Assembly: GCA_039000515.1 (NCBI GenBank)
Contig: JBCFYV010011135.1
Coordinates: 4,355,499-4,419,498 of the forward strand
DNA from: Timema cristinae
Taxonomy: Eukaryota; Arthropoda; Insecta; Phasmatodea; Timematidae
DNA length: 64,000 bases
Direction: 5' to 3'
The position numbers and the translations under genes were made by a program. How positions within the stretch are numbered: the stretch's first letter is position 1; every line of letters starts with the position of its first letter. Of the stretch, positions 43,736-56,750 are shown in pieces. The notes under the pieces were generated by a model. The model was not told the DNA's origin. It ran no database searches and saw only the letters and a list, made by a program, of their open reading frames with translations.

Positions 43736-45665
43736 TGCCGGGTACACTACTCACATGTAATTGTTCTCTTTCAAGCCGTGTAACAATATATCCCTATATT
43801 TGTACCTAGTTTGTATTCAGTTGAATAAATTAGAAATATTAAATATACATAGTAAAATTATAGGTTGATACAATTTTACAGAGTACACATTATTTTAAAT
43901 CATATAAAAAAAAACTGGAGATGACATTTATAACATTTACCAATCATCAATAAATCTTTAAGTAAATCGACAAATATTTAAATCAATTTCAGTTTGTTTG
44001 CCTTAAAGTTAAAAAATCACTGTATAAATTTATAACCATTAAACCCAGCATATAAGTCTTATTATCGTCCGCCATTGTAGTGATATATTAGAAGTTTAAA
44101 GTAAAGGTTTTTTTGGTAAATAATAAGCTAAATTAATATTTTAAGGTAGTATTTAAAATTTAATCATCCACCTTTAAGATGATGTAATTAGTTGCACTCT
44201 TAGCTATTGGTTTTTAGAGATAGGACCATACCAATCTTTTTTAATATACATTAAGATTTCTTTACTTTATTCTTTAAGATCTCATTTGATGAACAATCAT
44301 GGCAGAAAAAAACAAAAACAAAAGAAAGTAAACTTTATAAGCGTTCAAAAGTGATTCCTAACATTTTTTGATTAAACTCCTATTTTATGAGATATTTACA
44401 ATTAACCAATATTTTTTTCTTTTTTAACAAAATTTCTTAAAATATACCGTTTTCCGAGAAACTTAAAGAAAGAATTAGGAATTTAATTTATTTAAACAAT
44501 AATAAAATCAATAAATTATTAAAGAATAATGATGTTTTGTAAATTTGTATTTAATTTGTTGGTAACGTCTTAATGAGTCATTGGATGGATCGATTAAAAA
44601 TTCACCTAACATGTTTTGCTCTTTTCTTTGTTAAATGCTTTCGAAGGAAGTTAACTAATCATTATATTATTTTACACCAAACATTTTTTAAACTTATTCA
44701 AGCTATAAATGGTACAATTTTAAGTGTATGGAGAAAATCTTTAACATTTGTTTATAAAAGTTTTTTTATGTAAAACACTTTTTTCTAGAAACATTCAAAA
44801 ACAAGCGTAAAATACAGCCCTTGAAAAGACATAAAATAATGCATATTTAAAAAAGATCTATATCGGTTAATATTTTACTGTAGGTTAAAATTAAAAACGT
44901 AAATAAAAGTTAAGCACTTAAAAACTATACCCGGCATATTCCAAGCTGCACCCCAATGCAGTTTGTTAACAACCCCCTTTATTCTTCAGCCTGAATTCTG
45001 TGGATAAATGGATGTTAGCGTGCTTGGAAAAATGAGCTACAGATGGAGTTAATATAAAAGAGTAAGTGGTGAGATATCTCTATAGTAAATATTCTGGTAA
45101 TGGAATAATAAGCTTACAGCTGTGACGCAGGATTGTATCAGGCAGGCGAAATAATGAGGAACAACATTTGGTGTGTGCAGCCAGAGGAAAAGGAGAAAAT
45201 GATCTATGAGCTGTAAATCTGAATGGATAAAGATTATTTCACTTGTTTGAGATTATTACTCCACTATTTTGTTACCTCTTCCATGTATAAAATGGTGGTA
45301 TTTTAAGTTTTTGAACTCTGTAATTAGGGGAGAGTGATTGAGACTTTTTTTTAGTAAATGTTGTAAGGCATTATGAGAAGTGTTCCATTTATTTTATAAT
45401 CTTAGTGTCAATTTGACTAGCTAATATGTATATGTAGGCCTATGTGATTTGCTCAATAGCTATACTATTAAATAATCCATGTCTGTTTAATTTGTAATAA
45501 TTAACAAAGCCCATAAATATAAAAATAATAACCATCCTTCAACAATTTGCTTCCCCCCCCCCCCCCCCCTACATTAGTGATTATTTGGACACACTTATTT
45601 CATGTAACACTTTAAAAACATTTTCTACGGTTTTGTATTCATTATTGTTAAATGTTGTTTGTTAC
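43736..45665. other. Dynein intron, nothing firmly recognised
   Basis: Very AT-rich to about 44930. A less AT-rich patch (44930-45200), including ATTCCAAGCTGCACCCCAAT, may be an unassigned repeat. A 17-base C run lies at 45553-45569. Confidence 0.5.
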
Positions 45666-45858
45666 CCGCATGTGTGCACGGATAGCTCTGATCTGAGTGC
45701 CCGTTATGGCGTCCACGTTAAGCTCCATCAAAGACCTCAGGAAGTAAGGGTCGGCCATCATGCCCTTTGCTGTTTTCCAGTTGATCTCTTTCAGCCCCTT
45801 TATGATGGCCACACATTCACAAACCACCTGGACAGCCTCCGGTGGTGTGGCGAATGAC
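45666..45858 (-). CDS. DNAH10: Dynein heavy chain (DNAH10-like), exon: microtubule-binding domain
   Basis: Encodes the small globular tip that binds tubulin. The motif spanning the splice, RSFATPPEAVQVVCECVAII, is the classic proline-containing entry to the dynein microtubule-binding domain. NWKTAKGMMADPYFLRSLM follows, with the conserved KGMMADPYFL. The acceptor is CTTGAAG|GTCATTC and the donor CGG|GTAACA; phase 2 in, phase 0 out. A 17-base C run lies about 100 bp past the donor in the intron. Confidence 0.95.
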
Positions 45859-46789
45859 CTTCAAGAGATTTAAAATCCATGATTAGGAGTGAAACTCAAA
45901 TAATTGAGGCTTGAAAAATAATATTTTACATTTTGGTTTGTTATAAAAAAAAATTCTCAAAATAAATTGTGAATAATAACAAAGATACTTTAAAAAAATA
46001 GCAAATACATTTAGAAACATTTTAGCTATTCTACTACCAACCTTTCCCAAACTTTTTTCCCCGTGGCCCAGGTACTTTTATACATCTCCTTAGAGACTCC
46101 CAAAAAATTGTATCTCATATACTGGCCTTTAGATAGTAAAACAGACTTTAATGTTCATACAGTCTTCATATATTATAATAAAGAAGCATTTACTCTTAAA
46201 ATAATGTAAAGAAATCAAACTAAAACTAAATAACTTATTAATAAGAAGTCTGATGGTGATTCTTGTTAACAAGAAACTTCGGGTTTCGAGAAAAAGATGA
46301 TAACCTTATTCTTAGATCCAGTTCGACTTCCAATCAGTTTCTATATTTATTTTTTAGGAAAACCAGGTGTTGAAAAGCCTGCTTCACACTTATGGGTTGT
46401 GAAAAACATTATAAATGTTATGCTTTTTCTGCTAGAACTGGTGGGTACTTCTGATGACAATACAGCCAAAAATCCATAAGTGGTATTCTGTCGAAGATAT
46501 TTTTGAGTGCCATATCACATTGCAGTTAAATTATGGACTCAATATCTGAATTCGGCTATTCTGTCTCGGATTCTATGTTGTTCACTATAAAAGCATTCCT
46601 TATCCATGCTTTGTTGCTGTTGATTGAGGGGAAACATTCCTTCAGGCTTGTCTTCAGTCCTAGCAGATATTCCCATTGAAATCTCATCCATTATGGAACG
46701 CATGTTAAACTCTTTTTGTAATTCTGTTAGCTTTGTAAAAGCTTTGTAATTACCTGCTAAGTAACTAATACTGAACTACACCTATCAGC
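45859..46789. other. Dynein intron, one possible hAT end
   Basis: AT-rich. The string CCAACCTTTCCCAAACTTTTTTCCCCGTGGCCC (46040-46072) looks like a terminal sequence of hAT elements, but no partner end was found. Confidence 0.35.
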
Positions 46790-48215
46790 TAAGGGGTGTG
46801 AGACCAAGTATATAACTAAACCCGTGTATGCTTGTGGGAGTCATGCAGTTAGTGCGGCTTTTTGCAATAGGCTTATTCGTACGCTATGGCATTCCTGGGA
46901 TGGGAACCCGGGGCTGTTTCAGCTAGCCCCCGCCACTATTGGATTAGTTGCTTATTTTCTACTCCTGCCAAAGTGGGGCGGATACATCACTATTCGCAGC
47001 TTGCTCGCTGCTCTTCACGCCGCTGGTACATGGCAGACCCAGGGCTGGTACTTCTCTTCAAGGCTCACCTCTTCTAGCCGTTTGAGGGCTATTAGGACTG
47101 GTGGAAAGCGAGTCCAGCCATCATGCAGTTCTGAGGGGTTCGCTGTTTTCTCAATGCCCTGCACTCAACGGAGTCTCTAGTGGTATCAATTACCCGAGTC
47201 GACGTGAGGTATCTCTTTGGGCTAGGCGTTTAGGAGATCCTCCTTAGATAATTCAGTGTAGATTTTATTTGGGGGTCTTAAGTTATTATTGTCTCTTGTG
47301 AGCACGTTCTTTTGTAATCTTTTATTTAATGTGAGTGTATAGACTCATTTAGTGACCTGAGTGTCACTTTGCGCTAGTTGGCAAGATAACGACTCGCTAC
47401 CCCTTTTCCACTCTATTTGTTTAACTGGCTCGTGCAGGGTCATTAGTCTTGAAGTATCGTGTGGTTGTATCGACTATTTTATCGGGGAAACCTCGTCAGG
47501 ATAGTTATCATATACTTATTCATACTACTAGTCTCAGGTGCCTGTGTCTATTTTTAGGTACTAATTGTGTGGTACTATAATGTGTAGGTTGTCAGTGTGG
47601 CACCAAGTAGACTTGGATATTCAGAATGTTCAGGGGCTAGAGCAAGGTGGCCCCGCTAAGTGCTAACTAGGTATAGTTGCTGCATTATTGGCTATTCGGG
47701 GTGATATGAAATGCCCCTTGTGTGCTATTGATTCTCTCCCCTTTTGGGAAGCGCCCGTTGCTGGTGAACACCTCGTTAGACCTGGTTGGGTGTGGTGCTG
47801 TGCCCTATTGACCTTGAGTTTTGGGCCTTGTATAGCCAGTAGTAGGCTGAGTCGCAATGTCGGCACAAGCCCCGATTAGCAAAGGACAAATCTAGCGTGC
47901 CCTTTCCTTGTGGAAGGGACTCAAAGAGCTGCATTTTATGTGGGTTCTGGCTTGTCTGGTTCTCCATAAGGGATATTTATTTCGCGAGGCGCTGCCATGG
48001 GCGTGACGGCCCAGGTTGGGAGGGCGGGCATCCACACCCGATCTTCTCTTAGTACTATGGCGAGATGTTGACTGGCGCTCGGCTGGTTTAATCAGAGTAT
48101 TTTGTATGCCACTAGGCTTTAGTGCCGCCGAAATATTGATGAACCATTGGTTCTTGTTTGTTGTGAGGGGGGGCGTGGGGCCATTTCAGAGACCGGCACG
48201 CCCATGTTTAAAGAC
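46790..48215. repeat. GC-richer block of unknown origin, probably a transposon or LTR
   Basis: About 1.4 kb with clearly higher GC than the flanking intron on both sides, starting near TGTGAGACCAAGTATATAAC and ending near the dynein donor. Overlapping open frames on both strands (for example 46824-47180 +) carry no known motif and lack a consistent reading frame. The sharp composition step suggests insertion of a foreign repeat, possibly a long LTR. No duplicate is present in the window to define its ends. Confidence 0.45.
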
Positions 48216-48230
48216 GTTTAAATCACTAAC

Positions 48231-48417
48231 CTGATCTCTGTGATGTCTGCTTTGTCAAGGTCACTAAGAGCCAGTCGTGCGGTTTCCAATGCAGGCAGAG
48301 CGTCGGCAAGTGCTTCTTCGGCATCTTTCTTTTCAACAGCAATTATTTTGCTCTGCTCCTCCATGGCATTGCTCTTCATAGTTACTTCATCTTTCATCTC
48401 TGTCGCCACTTGCGTAG
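48231..48417 (-). CDS. DNAH10: Dynein heavy chain (DNAH10-like), exon: stalk coiled-coil 1, second part
   Basis: Continues the stalk helix with SKIIAVEKKDAEEALADALP and ARLALSDLDKADITEIR, the conserved lead into the microtubule-binding domain. The acceptor is CTTGCAG|CTACGC. The split codon G+CT completes an alanine with the previous exon. The donor is ATCAG|GTTAGT, leaving phase 2. A GC-richer block of unclear origin (46790-48215) begins about 15 bp past the donor, so the intron is repeat-laden right up to the splice site. Confidence 0.94.
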
Positions 48418-51359
48418 CTGCAAGGGAATCTCAGTGTAGTATCATCAACAGCCATGTTTCAATATGTAATTTGGACACTGAATATAGCTTTTAATTATGT
48501 TGTTTCCAGATCACCTTTTAATAATGTTTTATTAAAATTATTTATACATAATTTATAAGGAATACTCTTATTTAAATTTTCTTTCCTAATTATAATTAAT
48601 AACTGTTATGTATGTGGGTGCTAACAGAGGTTACATTATAACCGCGAATATCCTAGGTACAGTTTACGCCAGTTACCTCGTAACACTGACGCTACTTTGT
48701 TTGTCTGTCATGGCGGTTTTCACACTTCACTTGTTTCTCAATTGTTTACAATGCTCTCCGGCGCACAAGACTTGTATCATACATATACTCCAGTAACCTT
48801 CTTTGAAATTTATGAGAAATTAAATAATACGTTTTGAGCTAATGTTGTCAAGGTATGTAAATTCAGTCTTATAAAAACTATATTACAAAAGTAAATTTAA
48901 TTTAGATTATTCTAATATGGTAAATAAAACTTTTGGGGGATTGTGAGCAGGGATGGGAAAATTAGTTTTGCTTCTTTACTAATATCATTATTTTCTTTTA
49001 GAGACTAGTATTTTTTTACTCGATACTTTTTATTTATATGATACATTTACTAATATTAGTAGTCACACTCCTGCATTGGATCGGTGTCGAAAAAAACAAG
49101 ACTTTTATAATATATTCACTCACACTGGTATTAAATGACAAGCAAATTTAATGGTTAAAAAGGGATACAAAATAGATTGAAAAAATAATATTACTAATAA
49201 TATTTAGCTATTAAATAACGTTCCATTAGTTACATTTTCATAGAAGTTTTGAAATCTGATATAATAAAACCTTTTGTAATATCCATCATACCTTCCAAGT
49301 TACAACACATAAAATAGATAGGATAGACCTAAGTATACTATAATATGGTTAGGCCTAAATAATTATTATTTTCAGTGTTTAAATAAATATGGAAATACAA
49401 TTATGATGCAAAAGTTAAAATAATTATTAATAGATTTAAAAAAATCCACATTAAAATTTCAATAAGGATGGTTACTGTTATCAATACTTTTAACTCTATA
49501 CTAATACGGTATTGATATTCTTCCTACAATACTTTTAATGAGTACAGTTATGGATACTTTTCTTTTCGATACCACATTCCTAATTATGGGGTAAGCAGTA
49601 TTCAGTAACTATCTCCTTCTACAAAGATTATAAAATCACTATCATTATTATTAATATTTTACAAACCTTAGGTGAGGATTTATTTGTGTGAGTAGTTTCA
49701 AAACTTATACAAGCAAAAAAAGAGATAAATTACAAAATTACTATGGCAATAAAATATACATTCTAAGCATCCAAAAGCTATAATTACCAAAAATAATTTA
49801 AAATTATTTCAATTCAAAGATTATATTATTCACAATTTACCTAAAGGGTGAGACATGGCAAATGGTATTCTAACAGCTGTGAATTTATCACAAAAAATTT
49901 AAAAATAGTAAGAAAAAACTAACCCTTAATGCAAATTAAAAATGATAAAACTTGAGATTTGTAAAAACAAACATCACCTAGCTCTGTACAGTTTGTATAA
50001 TCCACCCGAAATAATTAAAATCATCGAGAGATTCCTACGACACAAGATGTGGCTGTAAGAATGCTTGGCCCCCACCGTCCCCTCAACGGAGATAACCCCC
50101 ATGTTAATTGAACTAGTCTGAGCGGGACTAAGGCCTTTTCTGTGCGCCCCATACCCTCAAGAGTTAGAAAACTGAACACTAGAGCCATATCCATTGAACG
50201 AGACCTGGATAAAAATCTTGCAACAACAACAATATGACAATACAACTCCTTAGTTTTATTAATAATTAAAACAAAGTGGTCATATTAAGTGATTCGAGAT
50301 CAGGATTACAAGCTATAACAGTACTATAAACATGTAACAGTACAACCAAATAAATACACCATACATTGATTTTACTAAAAAAACCTCAGAAAACAAATAA
50401 ACTTTCAATGGATACCATCTTGTGTTGGTATTAAAGGAAATAATCAAGCTGATATCTAAGTAAATTAAGACAGACAAATTAATTAATCGAGAACCAAAAA
50501 CATGACATATCATTCTACCACATTGCAGATCAAACATAAATTTAAACTAAATTAGTATAAGATTCAAAAACTATTGTGCAGCCAAAAATGGAGCACAATT
50601 CTTGAAAATAAAAATCTGATTCATGATTCCCCATGAAGAAAAGCTGTAGCGCTATTGTAATTGACCAACCAGTGGACATGATTTTTTAACTGCACATATT
50701 CATAGACTAAACATATATACCTGAACCCATTTCACCCTGTGCAAGCTAGCAGATACTTTCATGAATAGAGAACACTTGTCTCAGTAACAAGCAATAACCC
50801 AAATACAACAACCCAGCTAAAGAAATACAACTTTCAGAGCATTAGCAAACAGTTTTCTTTAATTTGAAATAAAAAATATCATTTATCATTTGACTATACT
50901 ACCCTTAATTAGAATACTAGGGTTAAAATCAAAAATATATTTGGGAGTATAGCCCTTAAATAGTTTGAACACAATCCATGAAATCCTTTATGATCTTTGC
51001 ACGGGTAGAGACAGACAAACACAGAATTTTGAGTTTGGGGGGCACATAAAACATAATTTTCACTATTACAATTCCTGTAATTCATTACCTAAAGCTTTTC
51101 CCCTAACCCTGGTTTATTATATCTTGATAGTGTTCAATCAATGGGAGCTCTAACTACTGATACAAAAATAACAACTACATTTTTTTTTCTTGAGGAAGAG
51201 AATTTAATAAATATTATAAAAGGAAAGATATAATCTAATATAACACATTTTCTAATCATAAAGTGAATAATAAATTCTTACAAACTGTTCTCTAATTTAC
51301 CAATAATTTGTTGATGGGCAGCACCTTGTTGAATCAATGTTGATTAAAAATACTCTTAC
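48418..51359. other. Dynein intron, nothing recognised
   Basis: AT-rich 2.9-kb intron. A less AT-rich patch at 50030-50220 followed by CAACAACAACAATATGAC could be a repeat remnant in minus orientation with a GTTGTTGTTG start. No domain recognised. Confidence 0.45.
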
Positions 51360-51504
51360 CATTCTTTATCTCTCCTAGCAGTCTCTCACAAGCTGCCGTC
51401 TTTTCTGCCACAGCTATCTTCTGTACAGCAAGCTTCTTGTTTAGCTCATCCAGTTCCTTGCTGGCCTCTGCTATCTTGGTCAATCCACCAGACAGTCTCT
51501 CGCA
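51360..51504 (-). CDS. DNAH10: Dynein heavy chain (DNAH10-like), exon: stalk coiled-coil 1, first part
   Basis: The exon encodes an ascending stalk helix with heptad-like leucines (RLSGGLTKIAEASKELDELN) and AVQKIAVAEKTAACERLL, typical of the antiparallel dynein stalk. The acceptor is TTGCACAG|TGCGAG and the donor AATG|GTAAGA, so it ends in phase 1. An open frame extends upstream of the acceptor, but those residues (FIFINNVVV) do not look like dynein, so the acceptor rather than the upstream ATG sets the start. Confidence 0.93.
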
Positions 51505-51784
51505 CTGTGCAACAACAACATTGTTGATGAAAATAAAGCAACTTCCCACTATACCGTCTATGTAACAATATAAGAACGGATGCAAAGAAAAACATCTTGA
51601 GTCTATGGTGTATTATTAAATCTTATAATCAAACAGCATACTATCTGTAAATTCGCGTTGTTACATCACAAGATTGTTGTTTTTATGTATATATGACATA
51701 ATACTACGAATGTCCTATAAGCTTTGGATTCACTTCATCTACTAAAAGCCCATCATAGCAATGAGTAAGTGGACTAATTGTCAC

Positions 51785-51870
51785 GATCAACTAGTATGGT
51801 TTGCAGGTGATAGGGGGCTGGGTTTGATCCCTGGACCAGTCTGTTGAGGGAAAGTGTTCACAACTTTGTT
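51785..51870 (+). mobile_element. Possible tRNA-like SINE head, degenerate
   Basis: GATCAACTAGTATGGTTTGC followed by GGGCTGGGTTTGATCCCTGG, the latter close to a B-box (GGTTCGATCCC). The lead of about 45 bp resembles the spacing of A and B boxes. Weak call. Confidence 0.3.
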
Positions 51871-52124
51871 CCAAATCTCACTCCAAGCAAATAAGACTAC
51901 ATTTACTTTCAACTTTACATTTATAATGCTCTTCCTGACACTTATAAATAGGTCGTGTTCATCCAGAACATTCTTTGAACACTAAAAGTCAAAATATATT
52001 TATTTTATTTAGTAAATATTTTATAAACATAATTTTAGGTTACAGTAAAATAAAACTTAAAATTAAATGAAAGATATTAATAATTAAATATTTTAGAATC
52101 ATAATCTAACTTCATACAAAAGTT

Positions 52125-52408
52125 ATTACTATTATTATTATTATTAGCACCGCGTCTTACTACCCATTCGGGTTATACGCTCTTATGCTAATGTATAATG
52201 GTAGGGTGGTTGTGAGATGAAATGAAGGACCTACAGTTTAATGTGGAATCCGAACCACGGTGGAGGCCTGGCATTCCCCACATTCACAAGATGTCTTGTC
52301 AGAGGTGAAGGAAGGGTTTGGTAATCAGATAAATCTTTGCCGGGACCGAGGATTGAACCCGGCCGCCAGCATATAAGTCTGACACCTTACCCTAGACCAC
52401 CAGGTCAC
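52125..52408 (-). mobile_element. tRNA-derived SINE, full length, minus orientation, with target duplication
   Basis: Reverse complement of the family at 14.4 and 20.2 kb: head (GTGACCTGGTGGTCTAGGG) at 52408, (AAT)n tail at 52125-52146. ATACAAAAGTT occurs on both sides (52114-52124 and 52412-52422), an 11-bp target duplication that proves insertion. A small deletion in the A-box (TCTAGGGTAAGG) distinguishes it. Confidence 0.94.
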
Positions 52409-52422
52409 CATATACAAAAGTT

Positions 52423-54624
52423 GAAATGTACTTTGAATTGATACAAATCTATTATTCTTTCTAAATATGGTTAAAATAAACATTTTTTTATGTTATTTTT
52501 TCTAATTATTTACGCAATTTATTTCTCTTTCACTTACTTTCAAAACTTATCTTTTCTATAATAATTACCAGTTCCTTTGACCAACCCAAAAAATCTCAAA
52601 ACACAGAAAACTTAAGGCCCTGCCTACCCATAAATGCACGGTTCTAAACAAAAGAATTTAAAACAAAAATATTTAATAATTCAACATTGTTGTTTTTTAT
52701 TTATTTTAGTAACATATCTGGGCATCTTTCATAATTCTTATGGAATTTTCAAACCATGCTAAAAATAGTTATTGAAATATTTTCATTAAAATGTTTCCAT
52801 TTCAATGCATTTTAAATGGGAAAACAAAAATTATTAATGGATTTATTTATTTTCTTTGTACAATTAAGCTAGAGTGTTTGTTTATAACATACTATTTAAT
52901 GAATAATTTCTTTTTCTTTTTAGACATATTTTTTAATTTGGGTTAGCTTCAATAATCACGACGATATTGAGCTCTAACGACTCCCAAGTCGACTCTCTAG
53001 TCAAAATACATGGTTTTAAATACAACTTTTCCTTCTGCAACTAGTTGTCATAGCTGATAATAGGTGCCGTTAGTATGATCATTACCCATTTACAAGCTAG
53101 TATCATTTTGCAAGCGTTGGCTAACCTGCTGTATCGGAATGCAGGCGGCAATGGAAGGTTAAACTAATCTCTGTGACCTTCTTGAGTCAAAGAAACATTA
53201 ATACCATGTATGTTAGGATAAGAAGGGCCAATGTCCAATTATGAAAATTTGCGTAATTAAATATAAACAATTAAACATCTTAATATATTCAGTAACTAAA
53301 ATACTCACAAAGTCTTCCTGCTGTGTGAATAAATATAGTTGGTCCCTACTTACTTCAATGAGAGTATTACTCTAGTGATACATTATTTTCAAAGAAAAAG
53401 CCACATGCTTCTCCATACACAAAGTTTTATGACATTAGCCCTTATTTAACTGAGACAGTAAAACATGTAAAATTCTTCACTCTTATCTTATATTCTTTCT
53501 TGAGTTTTCTCATTCTTTAGCACTACACGTTGTAATAATAAGAGTTAATATTCAAAGTATATGAAAACTACTGTACATTGAATTTTTAATCCACTATTAT
53601 AATAAATAAAAATAAACATTCCTGCTCATATCAAACATAGTTATTTTAAATAAAATTTGGTCTAAATGTAATTTGGAGACGTTCTCAGTATAATTTTATA
53701 TACTAGTTTTTATTTTATGGTCTAGGATTTGACTCTCATTGGACTTTGGAATAAGTTATTTTTCAAAAAGTTAATGAACAAAGTTTTTGGTAGTAAAGAT
53801 GTGAAAATGTTAATTTTATTTTATTAGCGTGTTAAATGTGATTACTTTTAATTTGAACCTGTTGCATTCTCGCAGTTTGTGCGCTCGTTTCGGAAGAAAT
53901 GTATCGAATCCCGAACAATAAGTACCCACAGTGATTACTTTTTATATAATTAACAATATGTGACCTTTGTTGCTTTCGAACAAAATCCAAGGGATTGTAT
54001 AAATTTTGAGGAGGAGAAGTATTTACAAAATATTATTTTATATCCTTGTGAATAACAAGTTTATGAAGAAAGGGCGCACAAAGAAAATCAAAGATATAAT
54101 TGATTATTTAACTTCTTGTAGTAAAGTGTAAGTTTTTTTTAATGATATGCATATTACTGGCGCTTAGGCTATCTGTATCTACTAATTTAAGTACAATGGA
54201 TGAACAGTGATACTATTTTATTTACTGTAGAAATAATTTCAAAATTAAGATACAAATAAATATTTCTATATAACAATGCAGCGATTATTCTGATATTTCA
54301 AGTACTTTTTTTTTAAAGAAAAGCTCTTAGCTGAAAAGTAAATGTTACTAACACACTGTAACGCACTTATTGTATGTTCAAAATCTCTTGTGCCTTGGCC
54401 GAGTTCGTATCACGCTAGTACTAAGTAATTTCAACCTAACAGGGAATCAAACTAGTCTAGTTATTGAGCTGATTAATTTACGCACTCAGTGCTCAGTCAT
54501 AGCACTTGAGCAATATTGACCACGACATGAAGCCGATGATAAGTAAATATATATTTAAAACCATTAGAGTTAATGAACTTTTGTGTTTCCTATGCCATAA
54601 AGTAAGTAAGTAAGTATTTGATAC
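52423..54624. other. Dynein intron, nothing recognised
   Basis: AT-rich 2.2 kb with a less AT-rich patch around 52950-53190. No family motif. Confidence 0.5.
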
Positions 54625-54790
54625 CCGACCGCCTCTGTTGTATAGTGGTCAGATTTACTGGCTTCAGATACTGAAGTCCCAAGTTCGATCCCCAGTGCCC
54701 CTAATTGTGTCTGTGAAGCAGTGGGTCTGAAACGGAACCAAAATCAACCTCGTGAGGACAAATGAGGAGATAATTGAATGAATAAGTAGC
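54625..54790 (+). mobile_element. tRNA-like repeat, a different head from the main SINE
   Basis: CCGCCTCTGTTGTATAGTGG...AAGTTCGATCCCCAGTGCCC has an A-box-like TTGTATAGTGGTCAG and a strong B-box GTTCGATCCCC at tRNA-like distance, with a body ending GAGGAGATAATTGAATGAAT. It does not fold as a clear functional tRNA by eye, so I call it a SINE. Confidence 0.6.
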
Positions 54791-55061
54791 GCTTCAGTCT
54801 AGAAAACTGAGATAGAAGTCTGGAGGGCTCGTTGTGCTAATCACATGGCACCCTCAGCTTGAAAATGTTGGCCCTATCTTTGCCAAATACGGCAGCCTCT
54901 CGATTGGTATAGCCTGCTTGCAGGCTGACACCATGGAGATATTACACAAGTTAAACTCTACCAATAGGATAAAAAATTATTCCCAAAAACATTTATTTCT
55001 GGAAAATTGTGTAAATCCTATAGATGTTTGAAAACTGTAAACACCGTATTAAATAACAGAT

Positions 55062-55315
55062 ACCCACTTCAGTGGCTGAGTGGTCTAAGGTGTCACTAGT
55101 GTTAAATTGGCCTGCTGATAGCGGAGCACTTGGGGTGCAAATCCTGGTCGAGTCTATTGAGGGTAGTTTTTCCTAAATTGTTTCCCCATCTTCCAAAATA
55201 AAAATGCTGGTAGATAACCTCTCAAATGCTTCTTTCCTCATTACCACCCAATTAGATTATCATATATGCGTATAACATGAACAGGTAGTATGACGTGGTG
55301 ATCAGTAATAAAAAT
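55062..55315 (+). mobile_element. tRNA-derived SINE, second family
   Basis: The head CAGTGGCTGAGTGGTCTAAG is a class II tRNA-like A-box (Leu/Ser type) and TGCAAATCCTGGTCGAGTC a B-box-like region. The body has GGTAGTTTTTCCTAAATTGT. The tail ATATGCGTATAACATGAACAGGTAGTATGACGTGGTGAT matches the tail of the main SINE (GTGCGTATAACCCGAACGGGTAGTAAGACGCGGTGCT). A degraded relative lies at 34265-34420. Confidence 0.7.
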
Positions 55316-55669
55316 AACAGATATATTTATAGTCAAAATTGTTATAGTCTTCGAAATGAAACCGCTTTTAAAATATGTTATTGCCTCCTTAGCCTTTAAA
55401 TTTTAAAAATTAGCCAAAGCACAGTGGCCAAATTTAGCACATTAAATTTTGGTTATTTATTATTTTACCTGCTTACTAATAAACTCAAATAAATGGTACG
55501 ACAAAATCGTAGGCTACATACTCTCTCGTATAGGTTATTTATTATAGTTAGTGACAAAACCTTCAAAAATAAGTTATCTCTAATTTTACCTTAAATAAAT
55601 TTTTCTCTGATAAATAAGTGTACATTATTATTTATCACTACCCTCACCAGATATTTATTTGAAAAAATT

Positions 55670-56750
55670 TCAATAGTGGTACAACAGCATTAACCTGGAG
55701 TCACGTGACACTTTGATATGCTAATTACTCAAAATGGGTACGGGTACAAAACTTTCTCTTTGTGGTACAAAACGGTACAGAGCTAGTATAAAACTTTGGC
55801 ATGAAAAAATTCAAAAGTGGTACAACAGCATTAACATGGAGTCACCACTTTTATATGCTAATTACTCAAAATGGGTACGGGTACAAAACTTTTCCTTTGT
55901 GGTACAAAACGGTACAAAACTAGTACAAAACTTTGGCATCAAAAAATTCAAAAGTGGCACAACAGCATTAACTTGGAGTCACCACGTTGATATGCTAATT
56001 ACTCAAAATGGGTACGGGTACAAAACTTTTTTTTGTGGTACAAAACGGTACAAAACTAGTACAAAACTTTGGCATCAAAAAATTCAAAAGTGGTACAACA
56101 GCATTAACCTGGAGTCACCACTTTGATATGCTAATTACTGAAAATGAGTACGGGTACAAAACTTATTTGTGTTACAAAACGGTATAAAACTATTATAAAA
56201 CTTTGGCATCAAAAAAAGTTCAAAATCAAAAGGGGTACAACCGCATTTACCTGGAGTACGTGGAGTACTCACTTTGATATGCTAATTACTCAAAACGGGT
56301 ACCGGTACAATACTTTTTCTTCCTGGTACAAAACGGTACAAAACTAGTACAAAACTTTGGCATCAAAAAAAGTTCAAAATTAAAAAGTAGTAAAACAGCA
56401 TTAACCTTGAGTCACCACTTTTATATGCTAATTACTCAAAATGGGTACGGATACAAAACTTTGGCATCAAAAAAAGTTCAAAATTCAAAAGTGGTACAAC
56501 TGCATTAACCTAGAGTCACCACTTTGATATGCTAATTACTCAAAATGGGTACGGGTACAAAATGGTACAAAACTAGTACAAAACTTTGGTATAAAAAAAA
56601 AATTCAAAAGTGGTACAACAGCATTAACCTGGAGTCACCACGTTGATATGCTAATTACTCAAAACGGATACGGGTACAAAACGGTACAAAACTAGTACTA
56701 AACTTTGGCATCAAAAAGGTTCTAAATTCAAAAGTGGTACTACAGGTTAA
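55670..56750. repeat. Tandem array, unit 100-155 bp, about nine copies
   Basis: Each unit contains GTGGTACAACAGCATTAACC, GGAGTCACCACTTTGATATG, CTAATTACTCAAAATGGGTA and GGTACAAAACTAGTACAAAAC, then TTTGGCATCAAAAAATTCAA. Units vary in length by loss or gain of the GGTACAAAAC modules. Open frames running through several units (55734-56126) are products of the repetition. Confidence 0.95.

Noticed and set aside
46824..47180. A 118-codon plus-strand gene in the GC-richer block
   Set aside because: No motif, overlapping frames of similar length on other frames and strands, and the higher GC alone lengthens open frames.
48608..48796. A small membrane protein
   Set aside because: A short, hydrophobic frame in an intron with no family match and no splice or expression evidence.
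54625..54700. A tRNA gene
   Set aside because: The B box is good, but I could not fold a full acceptor stem by eye, and it continues into a SINE-like body.
55734..56126. A 130-codon repeated protein
   Set aside because: The frame is open only because the tandem unit there is close to a multiple of three; other units break it.
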